DNA of 64,000 bases from Brevibacterium zhoupengii (GCF_021117425.1 NZ_CP088298.1:3472001-3536000), one strand, 5' to 3'. Counted from the first letter of the stretch, positions 18,991 to 28,687 are shown. The notes: generated by a model from the letters alone, not told the origin. Numbers and translations: made by a program.

Positions 18991-19878
18991 TCAGGCGATG
19001 CGCTCCGGGTAGGAGTACGCATTGAAGCGCCCCCTGCGGTTGAAGCCGATGACAGTCACGCCCAGGCTCTTGCCGTGGTCGACGGCAAGTGCCGAGGGTG
19101 CGCTGACGGCCGACATCATCGGAATGCCCGCCATCGCGGACTTCTGCACGAGTTCGAAGGAGGCCCGGGCGGAGACCTGGAGGACGGTGCGGTTGAGAGG
19201 CAGACCGGTTCCATGGTGCGACATGGCCCAGCCGATGACCTTGTCGACGGCGTTGTGGCGGCCGACGTCTTCGCGTCCGACGAGGAGTTCTGGCTCAGCG
19301 GCGGGGTCTTCGCCGACAGCGAAGAGCGCTGCGGCGTGGACTCCCCCGGTCTTGTCGAAGACCTCCTGCTGGCTGCGCAGGCGATCGGGCAGCTCACCGA
19401 TCCTGGCCGCTGAGAGCAGGGGCGAGAACCGGAACTCTTCGTCCAGGTCGACGGGGAAGGAGGCCGGGATCAGCGGGTAGGCGGAGGTCTTCGTGACCGC
19501 GTCGATCGCTGCGGTGCCGCAGATTCCACACGAGGACGAGGTGTAGACGGATCGGGCGGGGGCCGCCTCGGCGCTCCAGGTTCCGGGTCGCAGTCGCACG
19601 GCCGCGACGTTGTAGTTGCGGGATCCGTCGGGGGCGAGCCCGGCGGAGAAGTCGATTTCCTCGATCTCGTCCATCGAGGTGATGATCGACTCTGACAGCA
19701 GGTAGCCGGCGATGAGCTCGACGTCATTGCCGGGTGTGCGCATCGTGACGGAGAACTGCTCGCCGTCGAGTCGGATCTCCAGCGGCTCTTCCCCGGCCAG
19801 GGAATCGGGGCCGGCAGAGATCTCTCCGGTGGCATCGAATTTGTAGACCCTGGCCCGGACTGCCCTGCGTTGCTTCAT
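18991..19878 (-). CDS. fdhD: FdhD, formate dehydrogenase accessory sulfurtransferase
   Basis: Moves sulfur from the cysteine desulfurase to the molybdenum cofactor of formate dehydrogenase. The 295-residue protein has the conserved SSCGICG motif, whose two cysteines carry the sulfur, and the C-terminal segment VGREDVGRHNAVDKVIGWA typical of FdhD. The start at 19878 falls right after the stop of the MogA/MoaB gene, six bases apart, so the two form an operon. No formate dehydrogenase gene is visible in the window. Confidence 0.95.
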   Translation of the reverse strand: MKQRRAVRARVYKFDATGEISAGPDSLAGEEPLEIRLDGEQFSVTMRTPGNDVELIAGYLLSESIITSMDEIEEIDFSAGLAPDGSRNYNVAAVRLRPGTWSAEAAPARSVYTSSSCGICGTAAIDAVTKTSAYPLIPASFPVDLDEEFRFSPLLSAARIGELPDRLRSQQEVFDKTGGVHAAALFAVGEDPAAEPELLVGREDVGRHNAVDKVIGWAMSHHGTGLPLNRTVLQVSARASFELVQKSAMAGIPMMSAVSAPSALAVDHGKSLGVTVIGFNRRGRFNAYSYPERIA

Positions 19879-19883
19879 CCCGA

Positions 19884-20435
19884 TCAGTCCCGTGGCCCGT
19901 GGTCGGTGGTGTCCTCGACCGAGGTCTGGATGTGTTCGAGGAGTTCGTCGATGACGATGATGCCGTCCTTGACCCCGCCCTTGGAGCCGGGGAAGTTGAT
20001 GACGAAGCTGCGACCACGCACACCGGCGACTCCGCGGCTCATCACCGCCGAGGTGGTCGTCTCCAGTCCCTTGCGCCACATGGCGTAGATGAGTCCGGGT
20101 GACTGTCGTTCGAGGAGTTCGGCCGTGAATTCCGGGGTACGGTCGTCTGGGGCCAGCCCTGTGCCGCCGCTGGTGACGATGATGCGTGGGCGCTCGGCCT
20201 CGGGTGCGTCGATGAGGAGGGCGCGCAGCGCTTGACCGACGGGTTCGCCGTCGCGGACGACGATGGCATCGGGGGTCTCGTATCCGCGCGTGCGCAGCCA
20301 GTCGACGAGGATCGGGCCGGTGGTGTCGGCCGCCTCTCCCCTGGCCGCCGAGGTGGAGGCGATGATGACGGCGGCAGTCCGTCCCGCGCCGAGGAGGTCG
20401 GCAGTCCCACCGACTGCTGAGTTCTGGCTATTCAC
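19884..20435 (-). CDS. MogA/MoaB family molybdenum cofactor biosynthesis protein
   Basis: A 183-residue protein of the MogA/MoaB family, which adenylates molybdopterin before molybdenum insertion. The family signature TSGGTGLAPDDRTPE is present in the middle, with PGSKGGVKDG near the end. It is directly upstream of fdhD, so the pair supplies matured cofactor to a molybdenum enzyme encoded elsewhere. MogA and MoaB cannot be told apart by eye. Confidence 0.92.
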   Translation of the reverse strand: MNSQNSAVGGTADLLGAGRTAAVIIASTSAARGEAADTTGPILVDWLRTRGYETPDAIVVRDGEPVGQALRALLIDAPEAERPRIIVTSGGTGLAPDDRTPEFTAELLERQSPGLIYAMWRKGLETTTSAVMSRGVAGVRGRSFVINFPGSKGGVKDGIIVIDELLEHIQTSVEDTTDHGPRD

Positions 20436-20494
20436 GAATCAATCCTTCTTCCCAGCGCGCACACGAGCTCTGCTACCCATTGTTCCACGAAGAG

Positions 20495-21973
20495 CTAGGC
20501 ACCGAACCAGAATCCGAGCGCCTCACTCAGCCCCTGCGTGTTCAGTCCATCCGAGCTGGATTGCCCGGCCCACGCCACGTAGCCGTCCGGACGGATGAGG
20601 ACGGCAGTGGGAGCCGCCACCTCGCCGATGACCGGCAGATCCCACACACCGTAGTAGCGCGCATCGACACGATCGACTTGATCTGCCCACGCTGTGATGT
20701 CGATATCACTGGGATCGCCGAGGTTGACCAGCACTGGGCGGGCCCCGTGAAGAAGCGTGTAGGCCCGAAATGCCCCTGCCGGGCTGTGGAGGTCCAGGTC
20801 GGGCATGCGACGACCCACCAGCGGGTGCGCGTCGCCGCCGACGATATCGGCCCGACTTTCGTAGTGGATGGCGAGTCCGGAGAGGTCACCGGCAAGTGTT
20901 TTGCGGGGCCCGTCCATGTGGAGCCACCCATCGATGACATCATTGAGGGCCTTGACGCGGTCGTCCATTCGCATCAGGGCCGTCTGTGCCAGGTTGTGGT
21001 GGATAACCTGCTCACCCACGGCGTGACGTTCCCGGTGATAGGTATCGAGGAGGTTCTCTGGTGACGTCCCCTTGACCACCCGCGCCAGCTTCCATCCCAA
21101 GTTCACCGCGTCTTGGACGCCGGTGTTGAGGCCTTGGCCGCCGACCGGCGAGTGGACGTGCGCCGAGTCTCCGGCCAACAGCACTCGTCCGGACCGATAG
21201 GCTGCAGCCTGGCGAGCCATGTCGGTGAAGCGAGAGATCGAGCCGGGGCTGTGGGCACCGAAGTCCGTTCCCCACGCATCGATCAGCCCGGCACGCAGTT
21301 CGTCGAGGGTGGGTTCTGCGCTCTCCTGCGGTTCCTTCTCGGAGACGACGAGGCTTGCCCGACCGTTCGGGAGCTGGCTGAATGCCTGCGTGCCGAATTC
21401 GTGATGGTGGACGCCCCATTCGGGTTCCTCGGTCAGCTCGACGTCGGCGATGAGGCTGCTCATGGTCGGTTCCCAGCCCGGGAAATCGATTCCGGCAGTC
21501 TTTCGGATCAGGCTGCGTCCGCCATCGCAGCCGACGATGTAGTCAGTTCTCAGAGTCCGACCATCGGAGAGCCGGACGTCGACACCATCGCGATCGTGGT
21601 CAAACCCGGCGACTTCGACGCCGTAGTCGATTCGCACCCCGAGCTCTTCGACCCACTCGGCCAAGATTCGTTCGGTGATCTGCTGGCGCAGCCCCAAGCC
21701 GTAGGGGTGCCGGGATGGAAAATCGATGATGCCAAGTCGCGTGTTGCCAAATCCCAGCACCTGAGAAATTTGGCCCGCGTCCAGGAACCGATCGACGATG
21801 CCTCGCTGATCGAGCATCTCAAGGGTCCGCGACTGCAGTCCCAGCGCACGGGTTCCAACCAGATCCTGGTTTGCTCGTCTTTCGACAAGAGCGCTGTCCA
21901 CCCCTGCCAGAGCCAGCTCTGCGGCCAGCATCAACCCGGTCGGCCCAGCACCGACGACGATCACTTCAGTCAC
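20495..21973 (-). CDS. class A FAD-dependent monooxygenase
   Basis: Aromatic hydroxylase fold of 492 residues, in the group that includes phenol hydroxylases and rifampicin monooxygenase. FAD-binding motifs are GAGPTGLMLAAELA (residues 8-21), the DG motif VGCDGGRSLIRK near 148-159 and the GD motif LLAGDSAHVHSPVGGQGLN near 270-288. The C-terminal thioredoxin-like domain typical of phenol hydroxylase relatives follows. It is divergent from a MarR gene across a 214-base region with a strong inverted repeat, so it is probably controlled by that regulator. Likely a detoxifying or aromatic-degrading enzyme; substrate unknown. Confidence 0.93.
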   Translation of the reverse strand: MTEVIVVGAGPTGLMLAAELALAGVDSALVERRANQDLVGTRALGLQSRTLEMLDQRGIVDRFLDAGQISQVLGFGNTRLGIIDFPSRHPYGLGLRQQITERILAEWVEELGVRIDYGVEVAGFDHDRDGVDVRLSDGRTLRTDYIVGCDGGRSLIRKTAGIDFPGWEPTMSSLIADVELTEEPEWGVHHHEFGTQAFSQLPNGRASLVVSEKEPQESAEPTLDELRAGLIDAWGTDFGAHSPGSISRFTDMARQAAAYRSGRVLLAGDSAHVHSPVGGQGLNTGVQDAVNLGWKLARVVKGTSPENLLDTYHRERHAVGEQVIHHNLAQTALMRMDDRVKALNDVIDGWLHMDGPRKTLAGDLSGLAIHYESRADIVGGDAHPLVGRRMPDLDLHSPAGAFRAYTLLHGARPVLVNLGDPSDIDITAWADQVDRVDARYYGVWDLPVIGEVAAPTAVLIRPDGYVAWAGQSSSDGLNTQGLSEALGFWFGA

Positions 21974-22062
21974 TACAGCTCCACTCTTTCAACGCGACAT
22001 ACAAGTATCGTTCGCAAGTGGGGCCTTGCCGCAAGTCCCCACCTGCACTATAAGGTAAATAG

Positions 22063-22089
22063 AGGCAAGGAATGTTGGGTTCCTTGCCT
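22063..22089. promoter_or_regulatory. inverted repeat between monooxygenase and MarR genes
   Basis: A 10-base stem (AGGCAAGGAA with its exact complement) with a 7-base spacer lies in the divergent promoter region. The half-site core CCTTGCC appears again at about 22024-22030. Position and symmetry fit an operator for the adjacent MarR protein; the same sequence could also fold as an RNA hairpin. Confidence 0.55.
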
Positions 22090-22187
22090 TTCGTCGTCTG
22101 CCCCTGCCATCAGCCGCCTCGCCACGATGTAGATTGACTCTCAGGCAGCACCGCCGACACACTCGGCCAGAGATCAAAGGAGGCGCG

Positions 22188-22637
22188 ATGGAGGATCTGT
22201 CGCTGAGCACGCTGGTCTGGCTGCGCATGGTGCGCTTCGTCCAGAACAGCAATCAGCTGTCCAATGACCATCTGCGGCAGTTCGATCTCACCCTCGCCCA
22301 ATTCGAAGCTCTGGCCCATATCCGCAATTTTCAGCCGATCACGCAGACCGACCTGGCCCGCGGTCTCACCGTCACGGGAGGCGGCATCTCCAGAATGCTC
22401 TCCCGTCTCGAGGCCGAGGGGCTCATCTCGAGGCAGCAGGACTGGAAGACCAAGCACATTTCGCTGACCGACAAGGGCACCGAGCTCCTCGCGCAGGCCT
22501 ATCCCTCACAGCTTGACCAGCAGGCATCACTCTTCGACGAGGTCCTCGATGAGGATGAGAAGACACAGCTGCATGCACTGATGAAGAAGCTCTACGAGCA
22601 CAGCATCACCCGCCGCGAGGACGACGCTCAGTCCTAG
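22188..22637 (+). CDS. MarR family transcriptional regulator
   Basis: A 149-residue MarR protein. The recognition region is ITQTDLARGLTVTGGGISRM at about residues 47-66, followed by the wing (EAEGLISRQQDWKTKHISLT). The ATG at 22188 is chosen because AAAGGAGG sits just upstream. It is divergent from the flavin monooxygenase and lies 60 bases before the luciferase-like monooxygenase and flavin reductase genes, so it may regulate oxidative enzymes on both sides. Confidence 0.92.
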   Translation: MEDLSLSTLVWLRMVRFVQNSNQLSNDHLRQFDLTLAQFEALAHIRNFQPITQTDLARGLTVTGGGISRMLSRLEAEGLISRQQDWKTKHISLTDKGTELLAQAYPSQLDQQASLFDEVLDEDEKTQLHALMKKLYEHSITRREDDAQS

Positions 22638-22697
22638 GGAATATTTCTCCGGAATTATCAGTTGACATGGCAAATGACATTTCACTGAGGAGAGAAA

Positions 22698-23903
22698 TTG
22701 AGCGATCCCACCGGCCAGACTGCACCCCCTGAGCAGACAGCGCCCACCGAGCAGGCCCAGCCCACGAACATGATGGATCACCTCGGATTCAGCTCCGGTC
22801 AGGGACTGCAGTTCGGGATGTACAGCCTCGGCGACCATCTGCCGGATCCAGCCGATGGGTCTCGGGTGAGCCCAGGTGAGCGCATCCGCGAATTCATCGG
22901 CTACGCCCAGGCGGCCGAGGATGCCGGCTTCGATTTCTTCAGCGTCGGTGAGAGCCATCAGGAGTACTTCGCCTCGCAGGCCCACGCCGTCATCCTCGGC
23001 GCGATCGCCCAGGCCACAAGCACGATTCGCATCGGCAGCACCTCGACGATCCTGAGCACCTCAGATCCGGTGCGCGTGTTCGAGAACTTCTCCACCATCG
23101 ATCACATCTCAAACGGTCGCGCGGAACTCGTCGCCGGCCGCGCCTCCCGGATCGGCCTGTTCGAACTCCTCGGCTACGACCTGCGTGACTACGAAGAGCT
23201 GTTCGAGGAGAAGTTCGAGCTGCTGGGCCGGATCAATCGGGAACAGCGGGTGACCTGGAGCGGGAAGTTCCGCGCCCCGCTCAACAGCGCCGAGGTGCTC
23301 CCCCGTCCCGCACAGGACCCGCTGCCGATCTGGCGGGCCGTCGGCGGCGCCCCGACAAGTGCGATCAAGGCGGGCCTGGCCGGAGTGCCCATGGTCATGG
23401 CCCACCTGGGCGGGACCACCTCGTCGTTCAAGCCGACGGTCGATGCCTACCGGGAAGCGGCACGTCACCGGGGCTTCGATCCTGCCACCCTGCCGATCGC
23501 GAACGCTGGATTCCTCCATGTCGCCGAGACCTCGCAGGATGCGCTGCGCGGACTCTACCCGCACATCAATGAGGGGATGAAGCGCACGAATGGGCAGGGC
23601 ATGCCCAAGCAGCTCTTCGCCCAGGCCGTTGATCCGCACAGCATCGTCAACCTCGGCAGCCCCCAGCAGATCGTGGAGAAGGTCCTGCACCAGCACGAGG
23701 TCTTCGGTCATCAGCGCTACCTCGGTCAGATCGACTTCGGCGGCATGCCCTACGAGAAGGTCATGAACCAGATCGAGATCCTCGGCTCTGAGGTCATTCC
23801 CGCCGTGAAGAAGTACACGGCCTCGTCGACTCCCCTAGCTGCCTCGACTGCCCAGGCCACCTCGGCGATGAATGCGGACACAGTCGAGGAGGTCGCCCGA
23901 TGA
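22698..23903 (+). CDS. LLM class flavin-dependent monooxygenase
   Basis: Luciferase-like (bacterial luciferase family) FMNH2-dependent monooxygenase, 401 residues. Family features include FDFFSVGESHQEYF near residues 75-88, the strand IRIGSTSTIL near 110-120 and VAGRASRIGLFELLG near 142-156. The TTG start follows GAGGAGAG. A proline- and glutamine-rich head of about 25 residues precedes the barrel. Its stop overlaps the ATG of a flavin reductase gene by four bases, giving a classic two-component monooxygenase: the reductase makes FMNH2, this protein uses it. Substrate unknown. Confidence 0.93.
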   Translation: MSDPTGQTAPPEQTAPTEQAQPTNMMDHLGFSSGQGLQFGMYSLGDHLPDPADGSRVSPGERIREFIGYAQAAEDAGFDFFSVGESHQEYFASQAHAVILGAIAQATSTIRIGSTSTILSTSDPVRVFENFSTIDHISNGRAELVAGRASRIGLFELLGYDLRDYEELFEEKFELLGRINREQRVTWSGKFRAPLNSAEVLPRPAQDPLPIWRAVGGAPTSAIKAGLAGVPMVMAHLGGTTSSFKPTVDAYREAARHRGFDPATLPIANAGFLHVAETSQDALRGLYPHINEGMKRTNGQGMPKQLFAQAVDPHSIVNLGSPQQIVEKVLHQHEVFGHQRYLGQIDFGGMPYEKVMNQIEILGSEVIPAVKKYTASSTPLAASTAQATSAMNADTVEEVAR

Positions 23904-24466
23904 AGCTCGTCGCTCTATCCGGCTCGAACGTCGGCACGAAGACGCGCACGGTCATGGAACACGTCACCCAGACGGTGATGGTCCAGGACCCAGACGTCGA
24001 GGTCACACTCATCGACCTCGCCGAGGTCGACATGGTCTTCAGCGACGGCCGCAACTTCACCGAATATACCGGCGATACGGGTCGCGTGACCCGTGCGCTC
24101 ATGGATGCTGATGTGATCATCATCGGCACCCCGATCTTCCAGGCCTCGATTCCGGCGACCCTGAAGAACATCTTCGACCTGCTGCCGGTCAATGCCTTCC
24201 GCGACAAGGTCGTGGCTATGGTCGCGACCGCGGGTTCGGCCAAACACTATATGGTTCCCCAACAGCAGCTGCAACCGATCTTGAGCTACATGAAGGCGCA
24301 GGTCGTCCAACCTTATGTGTTCGTCGAGGAGAAGGACCTGCTGCGGGGCCAGATCGTCAACAACGATGTCATCGCAAGGCTCGACCGGCTGGTTGAGGAC
24401 ACTCTCGTGCTCACACAGACTTATGCCTCGATCCGTGAGGCCAAGGACGCAGCCTACGGGTTCTGA
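23900..24466 (+). CDS. NADPH-dependent FMN reductase
   Basis: Flavodoxin-fold FMN reductase of the SsuE type, 188 residues. It begins with the nucleotide-binding strand and loop MKLVALSGSNVGTKTRT and has the second flavin loop GTPIFQASIPATLKNIFDLL near residues 75-94. The ATG overlaps the monooxygenase stop (ATGA), so translation is coupled. It most likely supplies reduced flavin to the preceding enzyme. Confidence 0.92.
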   Translation: MKLVALSGSNVGTKTRTVMEHVTQTVMVQDPDVEVTLIDLAEVDMVFSDGRNFTEYTGDTGRVTRALMDADVIIIGTPIFQASIPATLKNIFDLLPVNAFRDKVVAMVATAGSAKHYMVPQQQLQPILSYMKAQVVQPYVFVEEKDLLRGQIVNNDVIARLDRLVEDTLVLTQTYASIREAKDAAYGF

Positions 24467-24569
24467 GTTCTCGCGATTGTCCCAGACGACAAGTGAGGCT
24501 GTTGCCAGGGTTCTGCCAAACGCAGCGAATACTCTGTAGTTGCAATTTCAATCAACTTTGGAGAGCGCT

Positions 24570-25034
24570 GTGTACGCCACGACTGGATTCCCACCCATTG
24601 CCCGTGACATCATCACCGTCCTGGCCCGGATCGCCCTCGGCATCATCTTCATCGCCCACGGCTGGCAGAAGTTCAATGAGTGGACCGTCTCGGGTACCTC
24701 GCAGTCCTTCGCACAGATGGGTGTGCCGCTGCCAGACATTGCGGCCCCATTCGCGACCTTCGTCGAGCTCATCGGCGGAGCGCTGCTCATCCTCGGCGCC
24801 CTGACTCCCATCGTCGGCATCCTGCTCGCCGCCAACCTCATCGGCGCGCTGGTCATCGTCCACCTCACCCCCGTGCCGTTCGTCGATCAGGGCGGCTGGG
24901 AACTCGTCGCCGCTCTGGCCGCAGGCGCTCTGCTGCTGGCCGCCACGGGGCCGGGCCGCTTCAGCGTCGACCGGTTCCTGTTCAAGGGGAAGAAGGCTGC
25001 GCTTCGAAGCGACGTCGATACTCCGACGGCGTGA
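24570..25034 (+). CDS. DoxX family membrane protein
   Basis: Four-helix membrane protein of the DoxX family, 154 residues, with the conserved opening LARIALGIIFIAHGWQKF and the GALLILGALTPIVGILLA helix. GTG at 24570 is preferred over a TTG ten codons earlier because GGAGAG lies five bases before it. DoxX proteins are linked to redox stress and thiol homeostasis, which suits the flavin enzymes upstream. The last 53 bases overlap the end of the convergent GlxA-type gene. Confidence 0.88.
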   Translation: MYATTGFPPIARDIITVLARIALGIIFIAHGWQKFNEWTVSGTSQSFAQMGVPLPDIAAPFATFVELIGGALLILGALTPIVGILLAANLIGALVIVHLTPVPFVDQGGWELVAALAAGALLLAATGPGRFSVDRFLFKGKKAALRSDVDTPTA

Positions 25035-25938
25035 CCTTGAATGCTGCAGCGAAGTTCTGCCGCAGCGTGACCACACTGCCGAATCCGCAATTCACGGCGA
25101 TCTGATCGATCGACAGACTCGAAGTCTCCAGTGCCCGCCTGGCCTCATCGAGGCGGCGCATCCGCACCCATGAAGCAGGTGTCGCCCCAGTCGATGCCCG
25201 AAAGGTGCGGATGAAGGTCCGCAGGCTCATATGTGCAACCTCGGCCAATCTCTCGACCGACAGGTCTTCGTCCAGGTGGTGCGCCGCCCAATTGAGCACC
25301 GCCGAGATCGAATCGTCTTCGGCACGTTCCGGCAGTGGTCGCTGGATGTACTGCGCCTGCCCACCGTCGCGATGCGGAGCAATGACCAGACTGCGCGCCA
25401 CCTGGTTGGCCGCGGCAGCACCCAGCCGAGTCCGGACCATGTGCAGACAGGCATCCAGCGCCGAGGCGGTGCCGGCCGAGGTGATGACATCGCCGTGATC
25501 GATGTAGAGAACCGAATCATCGATCTCCAGATCCGGGTGTCGAGCTGTGAGCTGGTCGAATCCCTGCCAGTGCGTCACCGCCTTGCGGCCGGCGAGCAGA
25601 CCCGCGTCCGCGATGGGGAATGTACCCAGGCACAGTCCGGCAATGGAAGCACCCCGGTCATGGCTGGCAACGAGCAGCTCTCGCAGGGGATGCCCAGCCG
25701 GGCGACCATCGTCGTACCAGGACGGGACAACGACCACCTCGGCGCCGGATGCCGCTTCCGGCCCCCTCACCCCGGTGATCTGGTACCCCTCCGCCGTCGT
25801 GATCGGCTCGGCATCGTCGGAGAACAGGATCGTCTCCCACGTGGCGAGGCCTTGGCGGGCAACTTCGTCGAAGACCATCTGCGGCACGGACAGGTGGAAC
25901 ATGGTGATGCCGGTGAAGGCGTAGATGGCGATGCGCAC
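24982..25938 (-). CDS. GlxA family transcriptional regulator (DJ-1/PfpI plus AraC)
   Basis: A 318-residue regulator with an N-terminal DJ-1/PfpI-like sensing domain (residues about 1-165, nucleophile elbow GLCLGTF) and a C-terminal AraC-type pair of helix-turn-helix units (LSVERLAEVAHMSLRTFIRT, then IAVNCGFGSVVTLRQNF). The GTG at 25938 is preferred to an ATG twenty codons upstream because GGAGGAG stands six bases before it. It is divergent from the isochorismatase-fold gene, its probable target. Confidence 0.9.
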   Translation of the reverse strand: MRIAIYAFTGITMFHLSVPQMVFDEVARQGLATWETILFSDDAEPITTAEGYQITGVRGPEAASGAEVVVVPSWYDDGRPAGHPLRELLVASHDRGASIAGLCLGTFPIADAGLLAGRKAVTHWQGFDQLTARHPDLEIDDSVLYIDHGDVITSAGTASALDACLHMVRTRLGAAAANQVARSLVIAPHRDGGQAQYIQRPLPERAEDDSISAVLNWAAHHLDEDLSVERLAEVAHMSLRTFIRTFRASTGATPASWVRMRRLDEARRALETSSLSIDQIAVNCGFGSVVTLRQNFAAAFKVTPSEYRRRFEAQPSSP

Positions 25939-26107
25939 GGCAGGCTCCTCCCGATGACTGCTTACTGATTGGCTGGAATCAGTTTGGCGTAATTCCATCG
26001 TAGATGAGCATTTGTGCTACTGGCAGCCCTCGGTCGGCTTTTGCACACTGGAGATGTGCCGCAGATTCGCGCCACTTCTTCACTCATCACAACTTTGGAG
26101 CTTCGCT

Positions 26108-26746
26108 ATGCCTACCGCGCGCCGTGCCCTTGTCCTCGTCGATGTGCAGCAGCAGTACTTCGACGGCCCGCTGGAGATCCAGTACCCGAGCCATGACCAG
26201 TCACTGCCGAAGATCACTGCGACCATCGACGCCGCGGTTGCCGCCGACATTCCCGTCGCCGTCATTCAGCACACCATGGGCACCGAGGCGCCCGTGTTCA
26301 ATCCGAACGAGCCCGGTTTCGCACTCCACCCTGAGATCGCACAGCGCCAGACTGATTCCTGGAAGTCAGTGGTCAAGGAGTACGGCTCGGTCTATGCCGA
26401 CACCGACCTGGAATCATGGCTGCGCGAGAAGAACGTCGACACCGTGACGCTGGTCGGGTACATGACGAACAACTGCATCCTCTCCTCAGCGGCGAGTGCC
26501 GAGGTGCTCGGCTTCACCACGGAAGTGCTCTCGGACGCGACCGGTGCCATCAACATCGCCAATGATGCCGGCTTCGCCGATGCCAAGACCGTGCATACAA
26601 CCCTGATGGCCGTTCTGCATTCGAACTGGGCCGCCGTGGCGACCACTGATGCCTGGAGCAAAGCGCTCAGTGCTCAGGAGCCGCTGCCGAAGGGAGACCT
26701 GGGCAGCTCCGCCGTCACCGGTGCGCAGAAGGCAGGGCAGAACTGA
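26108..26746 (+). CDS. isochorismatase family cysteine hydrolase
   Basis: A 212-residue hydrolase of the isochorismatase-like fold. The catalytic triad is visible: Asp in LVDVQQQYF near residue 12, Lys in VVKEYGSVYAD and Cys in GYMTNNCILSSA. Members act as nicotinamidases, ureidoacrylate or N-carbamoyl hydrolases and related enzymes; the exact substrate is not clear. Divergent from the GlxA-type regulator and convergent with the arsenic operon, whose last stop is two bases away. Confidence 0.9.
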   Translation: MPTARRALVLVDVQQQYFDGPLEIQYPSHDQSLPKITATIDAAVAADIPVAVIQHTMGTEAPVFNPNEPGFALHPEIAQRQTDSWKSVVKEYGSVYADTDLESWLREKNVDTVTLVGYMTNNCILSSAASAEVLGFTTEVLSDATGAINIANDAGFADAKTVHTTLMAVLHSNWAAVATTDAWSKALSAQEPLPKGDLGSSAVTGAQKAGQN

Positions 26747-26747
26747 G

Positions 26748-27179
26748 CTATGACTCCAGGCGGCTCAGCAGGTCCTTGACGCGTTCGCTGATGTCGTCGC
26801 GGACCAGACGCATGCGCTCGATTCCGTCAATGCCACGCTCAGAAGGTTCGTCGGTGTCCCAGGTCTCGAGCCTGGTTCCGTTGGGCACATGCACTTTCGC
26901 TTCTCGCCCCAAGGTGACGACGACATCGGCTGCTTCCAGATCGGCTGGAGTGACCAGCTTCGGACTTCCTTCGCTGATGTCGATGCCCACTTCGGCCAGA
27001 GAATCCACCGAAAGCTGATTGAGCGAGGTGCCGGGCTTGGTGCCGCCGGAGGCGACATCGACCGAGTCGCCGGCGATGTTCCTCATGAGGCCGGCGGCCA
27101 TCTGTGATTTTCCGCCGTTCTTCACACAGACGAAGAGGACGTGGGGTGGTGTTTTCATCGTGTCTCCCGGTGGGTTCAT
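26748..27179 (-). CDS. arsC: arsenate reductase, low-molecular-weight phosphatase fold
   Basis: A 143-residue protein of the thioredoxin/mycothiol-linked ArsC group, related to low-molecular-weight tyrosine phosphatases. The active loop reads CVKNGGKSQ instead of the more common CVHNAGRSQ. The first ATG overlaps the preceding stop as ATGA; a second ATG at 27158 with GGGAG before it is also possible. It is the last gene of the arsenic operon and differs in length and key residues from the other arsC copy, suggesting a different electron donor or a divided task. Confidence 0.88.
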   Translation of the reverse strand: MNPPGDTMKTPPHVLFVCVKNGGKSQMAAGLMRNIAGDSVDVASGGTKPGTSLNQLSVDSLAEVGIDISEGSPKLVTPADLEAADVVVTLGREAKVHVPNGTRLETWDTDEPSERGIDGIERMRLVRDDISERVKDLLSRLES

Positions 27180-28687
27180 CGTGCATCCTGGTGTGCGCCG
27201 CGTCCGTGTTCCAGCCCGGTGGGAATGCCCAGCGTGACCGGTTGCGGGGTCGAGCCGCAGCAGCCGGAGCCTTCAGCCGCAGGTTCAGCCTCGTCCACCG
27301 GCGCTGGTCCGCAGCACCCGCCATCATCGTCAGTCACAGAGGCGGCTGAGGGAACGTCGCACGAGGAACCGATGTCAGCCGAGCAGACTCCGGTCTCCGG
27401 AAGCACGAGCTCGACCTTATCGGCGGCCGCCTGGTCACCGGCGATGGCGGCAACGATCGAACGAACCTGCTCGTAGCCGGTAGCCATGAGGAATGTGGGC
27501 GCGCGCCCGTAGGACTTCATCCCGGCGATGTGGAAATCCTTCTCTGGGTGGGCCAGGAGGCGGGCACCGTGTGGTGCGACGGTTCCGCAGCTGTGGTGCT
27601 CCGGGTCGATCAGTGGACCCAGACCCGTAGGCGCCTCGACGATCGGGTCGAGGTCGAGTCGAATCTCGCGGAGGAAGCTGAGGTCTGGCCGGAAGCCGGT
27701 GGTCGGAACGACCAGGTCCGCGTCGAGCGAGACTGCGCCTGCCGAGGTGGTTGCGCTGATCGTGAGTGCGCTTGGGATATCCGTCGCCGAGGTGGTGCTG
27801 AGGCCGGAGTGCGCCTGCGCCGCGATGCTCAGTTCCGTAATGGTCGTCGAGGTGTGAACCTCGATGGCTCCGGCCTCAACGAGGTTGCGCAGTCGCGTGC
27901 CCAGTGCTCCGCGGGCCGGGAGTCCGTCCTGGTCGCCACCGCCGTAGACACTGGCGGGATCGGTTCCACGGATGACCCAGCTGATCCGGGTGCTGGGTTC
28001 GGTCTCGCGGAGCTCCCCCAGTGCCAGCAGAGTATTGGCTGCCGAGTGACCGGCTCCGACGACAAGCGTGTGACGACCCGCGAACTGTGCTCGGTCTCGG
28101 CCGAGGATGTCGGGCAACGGTGAGGTGACGAGCCCAGCTTCTCGGGCTTCTGGTTCCCCGATGACTGGCAGTCCTGCCTGGCCGAGAGGGTTCGGCGACT
28201 CCCAAGTGCCGGAAGTGTCAATGACGGCACGTGCGAGGTGGTCTTCAATCTCCCCCTGTGCGTTCTGGGTGCGAACGAGGAACGGAGTGTCACCGCGTCC
28301 TGGGGTGCGCGTGCGATCTTTGCCGACACGACTGACTGCGATGACTCGTGTCTGAGTGCGAATCGCGCGGCTCAGTTGTGGCGTCGCTGCCAATGGTGCA
28401 AGGTATTCGGCGACGAGCTCAGCCCCGGTCGGCAGGTAGTCGCCATTGGGCTCGACCCATCCTGTCGGATCGAGTAGGGCGCGGGCGGCCTGGTCGATGT
28501 TGTACTTCCATGGTGAGAAGAGACCGATGTGGCCCCATTGACTCACCGCCGCAGCAGGCGTCGAACCAGCTTCGACGATGAGCGGGTCCATATCGCGAGA
28601 GACGACGTGCGCTGCGGCGGCAAGACCGACCGGACCGGCACCGATGATGGCTACGGGGAGTTCGGACAGTGGCGTCGACTCAGTCAT
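27176..28687 (-). CDS. FAD/NAD(P)-binding oxidoreductase of the arsenic operon, Cys-rich tail
   Basis: A 503-residue flavoprotein like those often found in actinobacterial ars operons. It has an N-terminal FAD motif ([19 protein letters not shown], about 14-32) and a second nucleotide motif ([17 protein letters not shown]) in the middle. The tail is unusual: after the enzyme core come two Cys-Cys-Gly clusters (GGCCGPAP and GSGCCGSTP) and further single cysteines, which could bind arsenite. Both ends overlap the flanking arsC genes as ATGA. The role is probably arsenic redox chemistry, but the reaction is not established from sequence. Confidence 0.88.
   Translation of the reverse strand: MTESTPLSELPVAIIGAGPVGLAAAAHVVSRDMDPLIVEAGSTPAAAVSQWGHIGLFSPWKYNIDQAARALLDPTGWVEPNGDYLPTGAELVAEYLAPLAATPQLSRAIRTQTRVIAVSRVGKDRTRTPGRGDTPFLVRTQNAQGEIEDHLARAVIDTSGTWESPNPLGQAGLPVIGEPEAREAGLVTSPLPDILGRDRAQFAGRHTLVVGAGHSAANTLLALGELRETEPSTRISWVIRGTDPASVYGGGDQDGLPARGALGTRLRNLVEAGAIEVHTSTTITELSIAAQAHSGLSTTSATDIPSALTISATTSAGAVSLDADLVVPTTGFRPDLSFLREIRLDLDPIVEAPTGLGPLIDPEHHSCGTVAPHGARLLAHPEKDFHIAGMKSYGRAPTFLMATGYEQVRSIVAAIAGDQAAADKVELVLPETGVCSADIGSSCDVPSAASVTDDDGGCCGPAPVDEAEPAAEGSGCCGSTPQPVTLGIPTGLEHGRGAHQDAR

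Noticed and set aside
22662..22690. TTGACA before the luciferase-like monooxygenase gene as a complete promoter
   Set aside because: A good -35 hexamer is present but no fitting -10 element follows at normal spacing.
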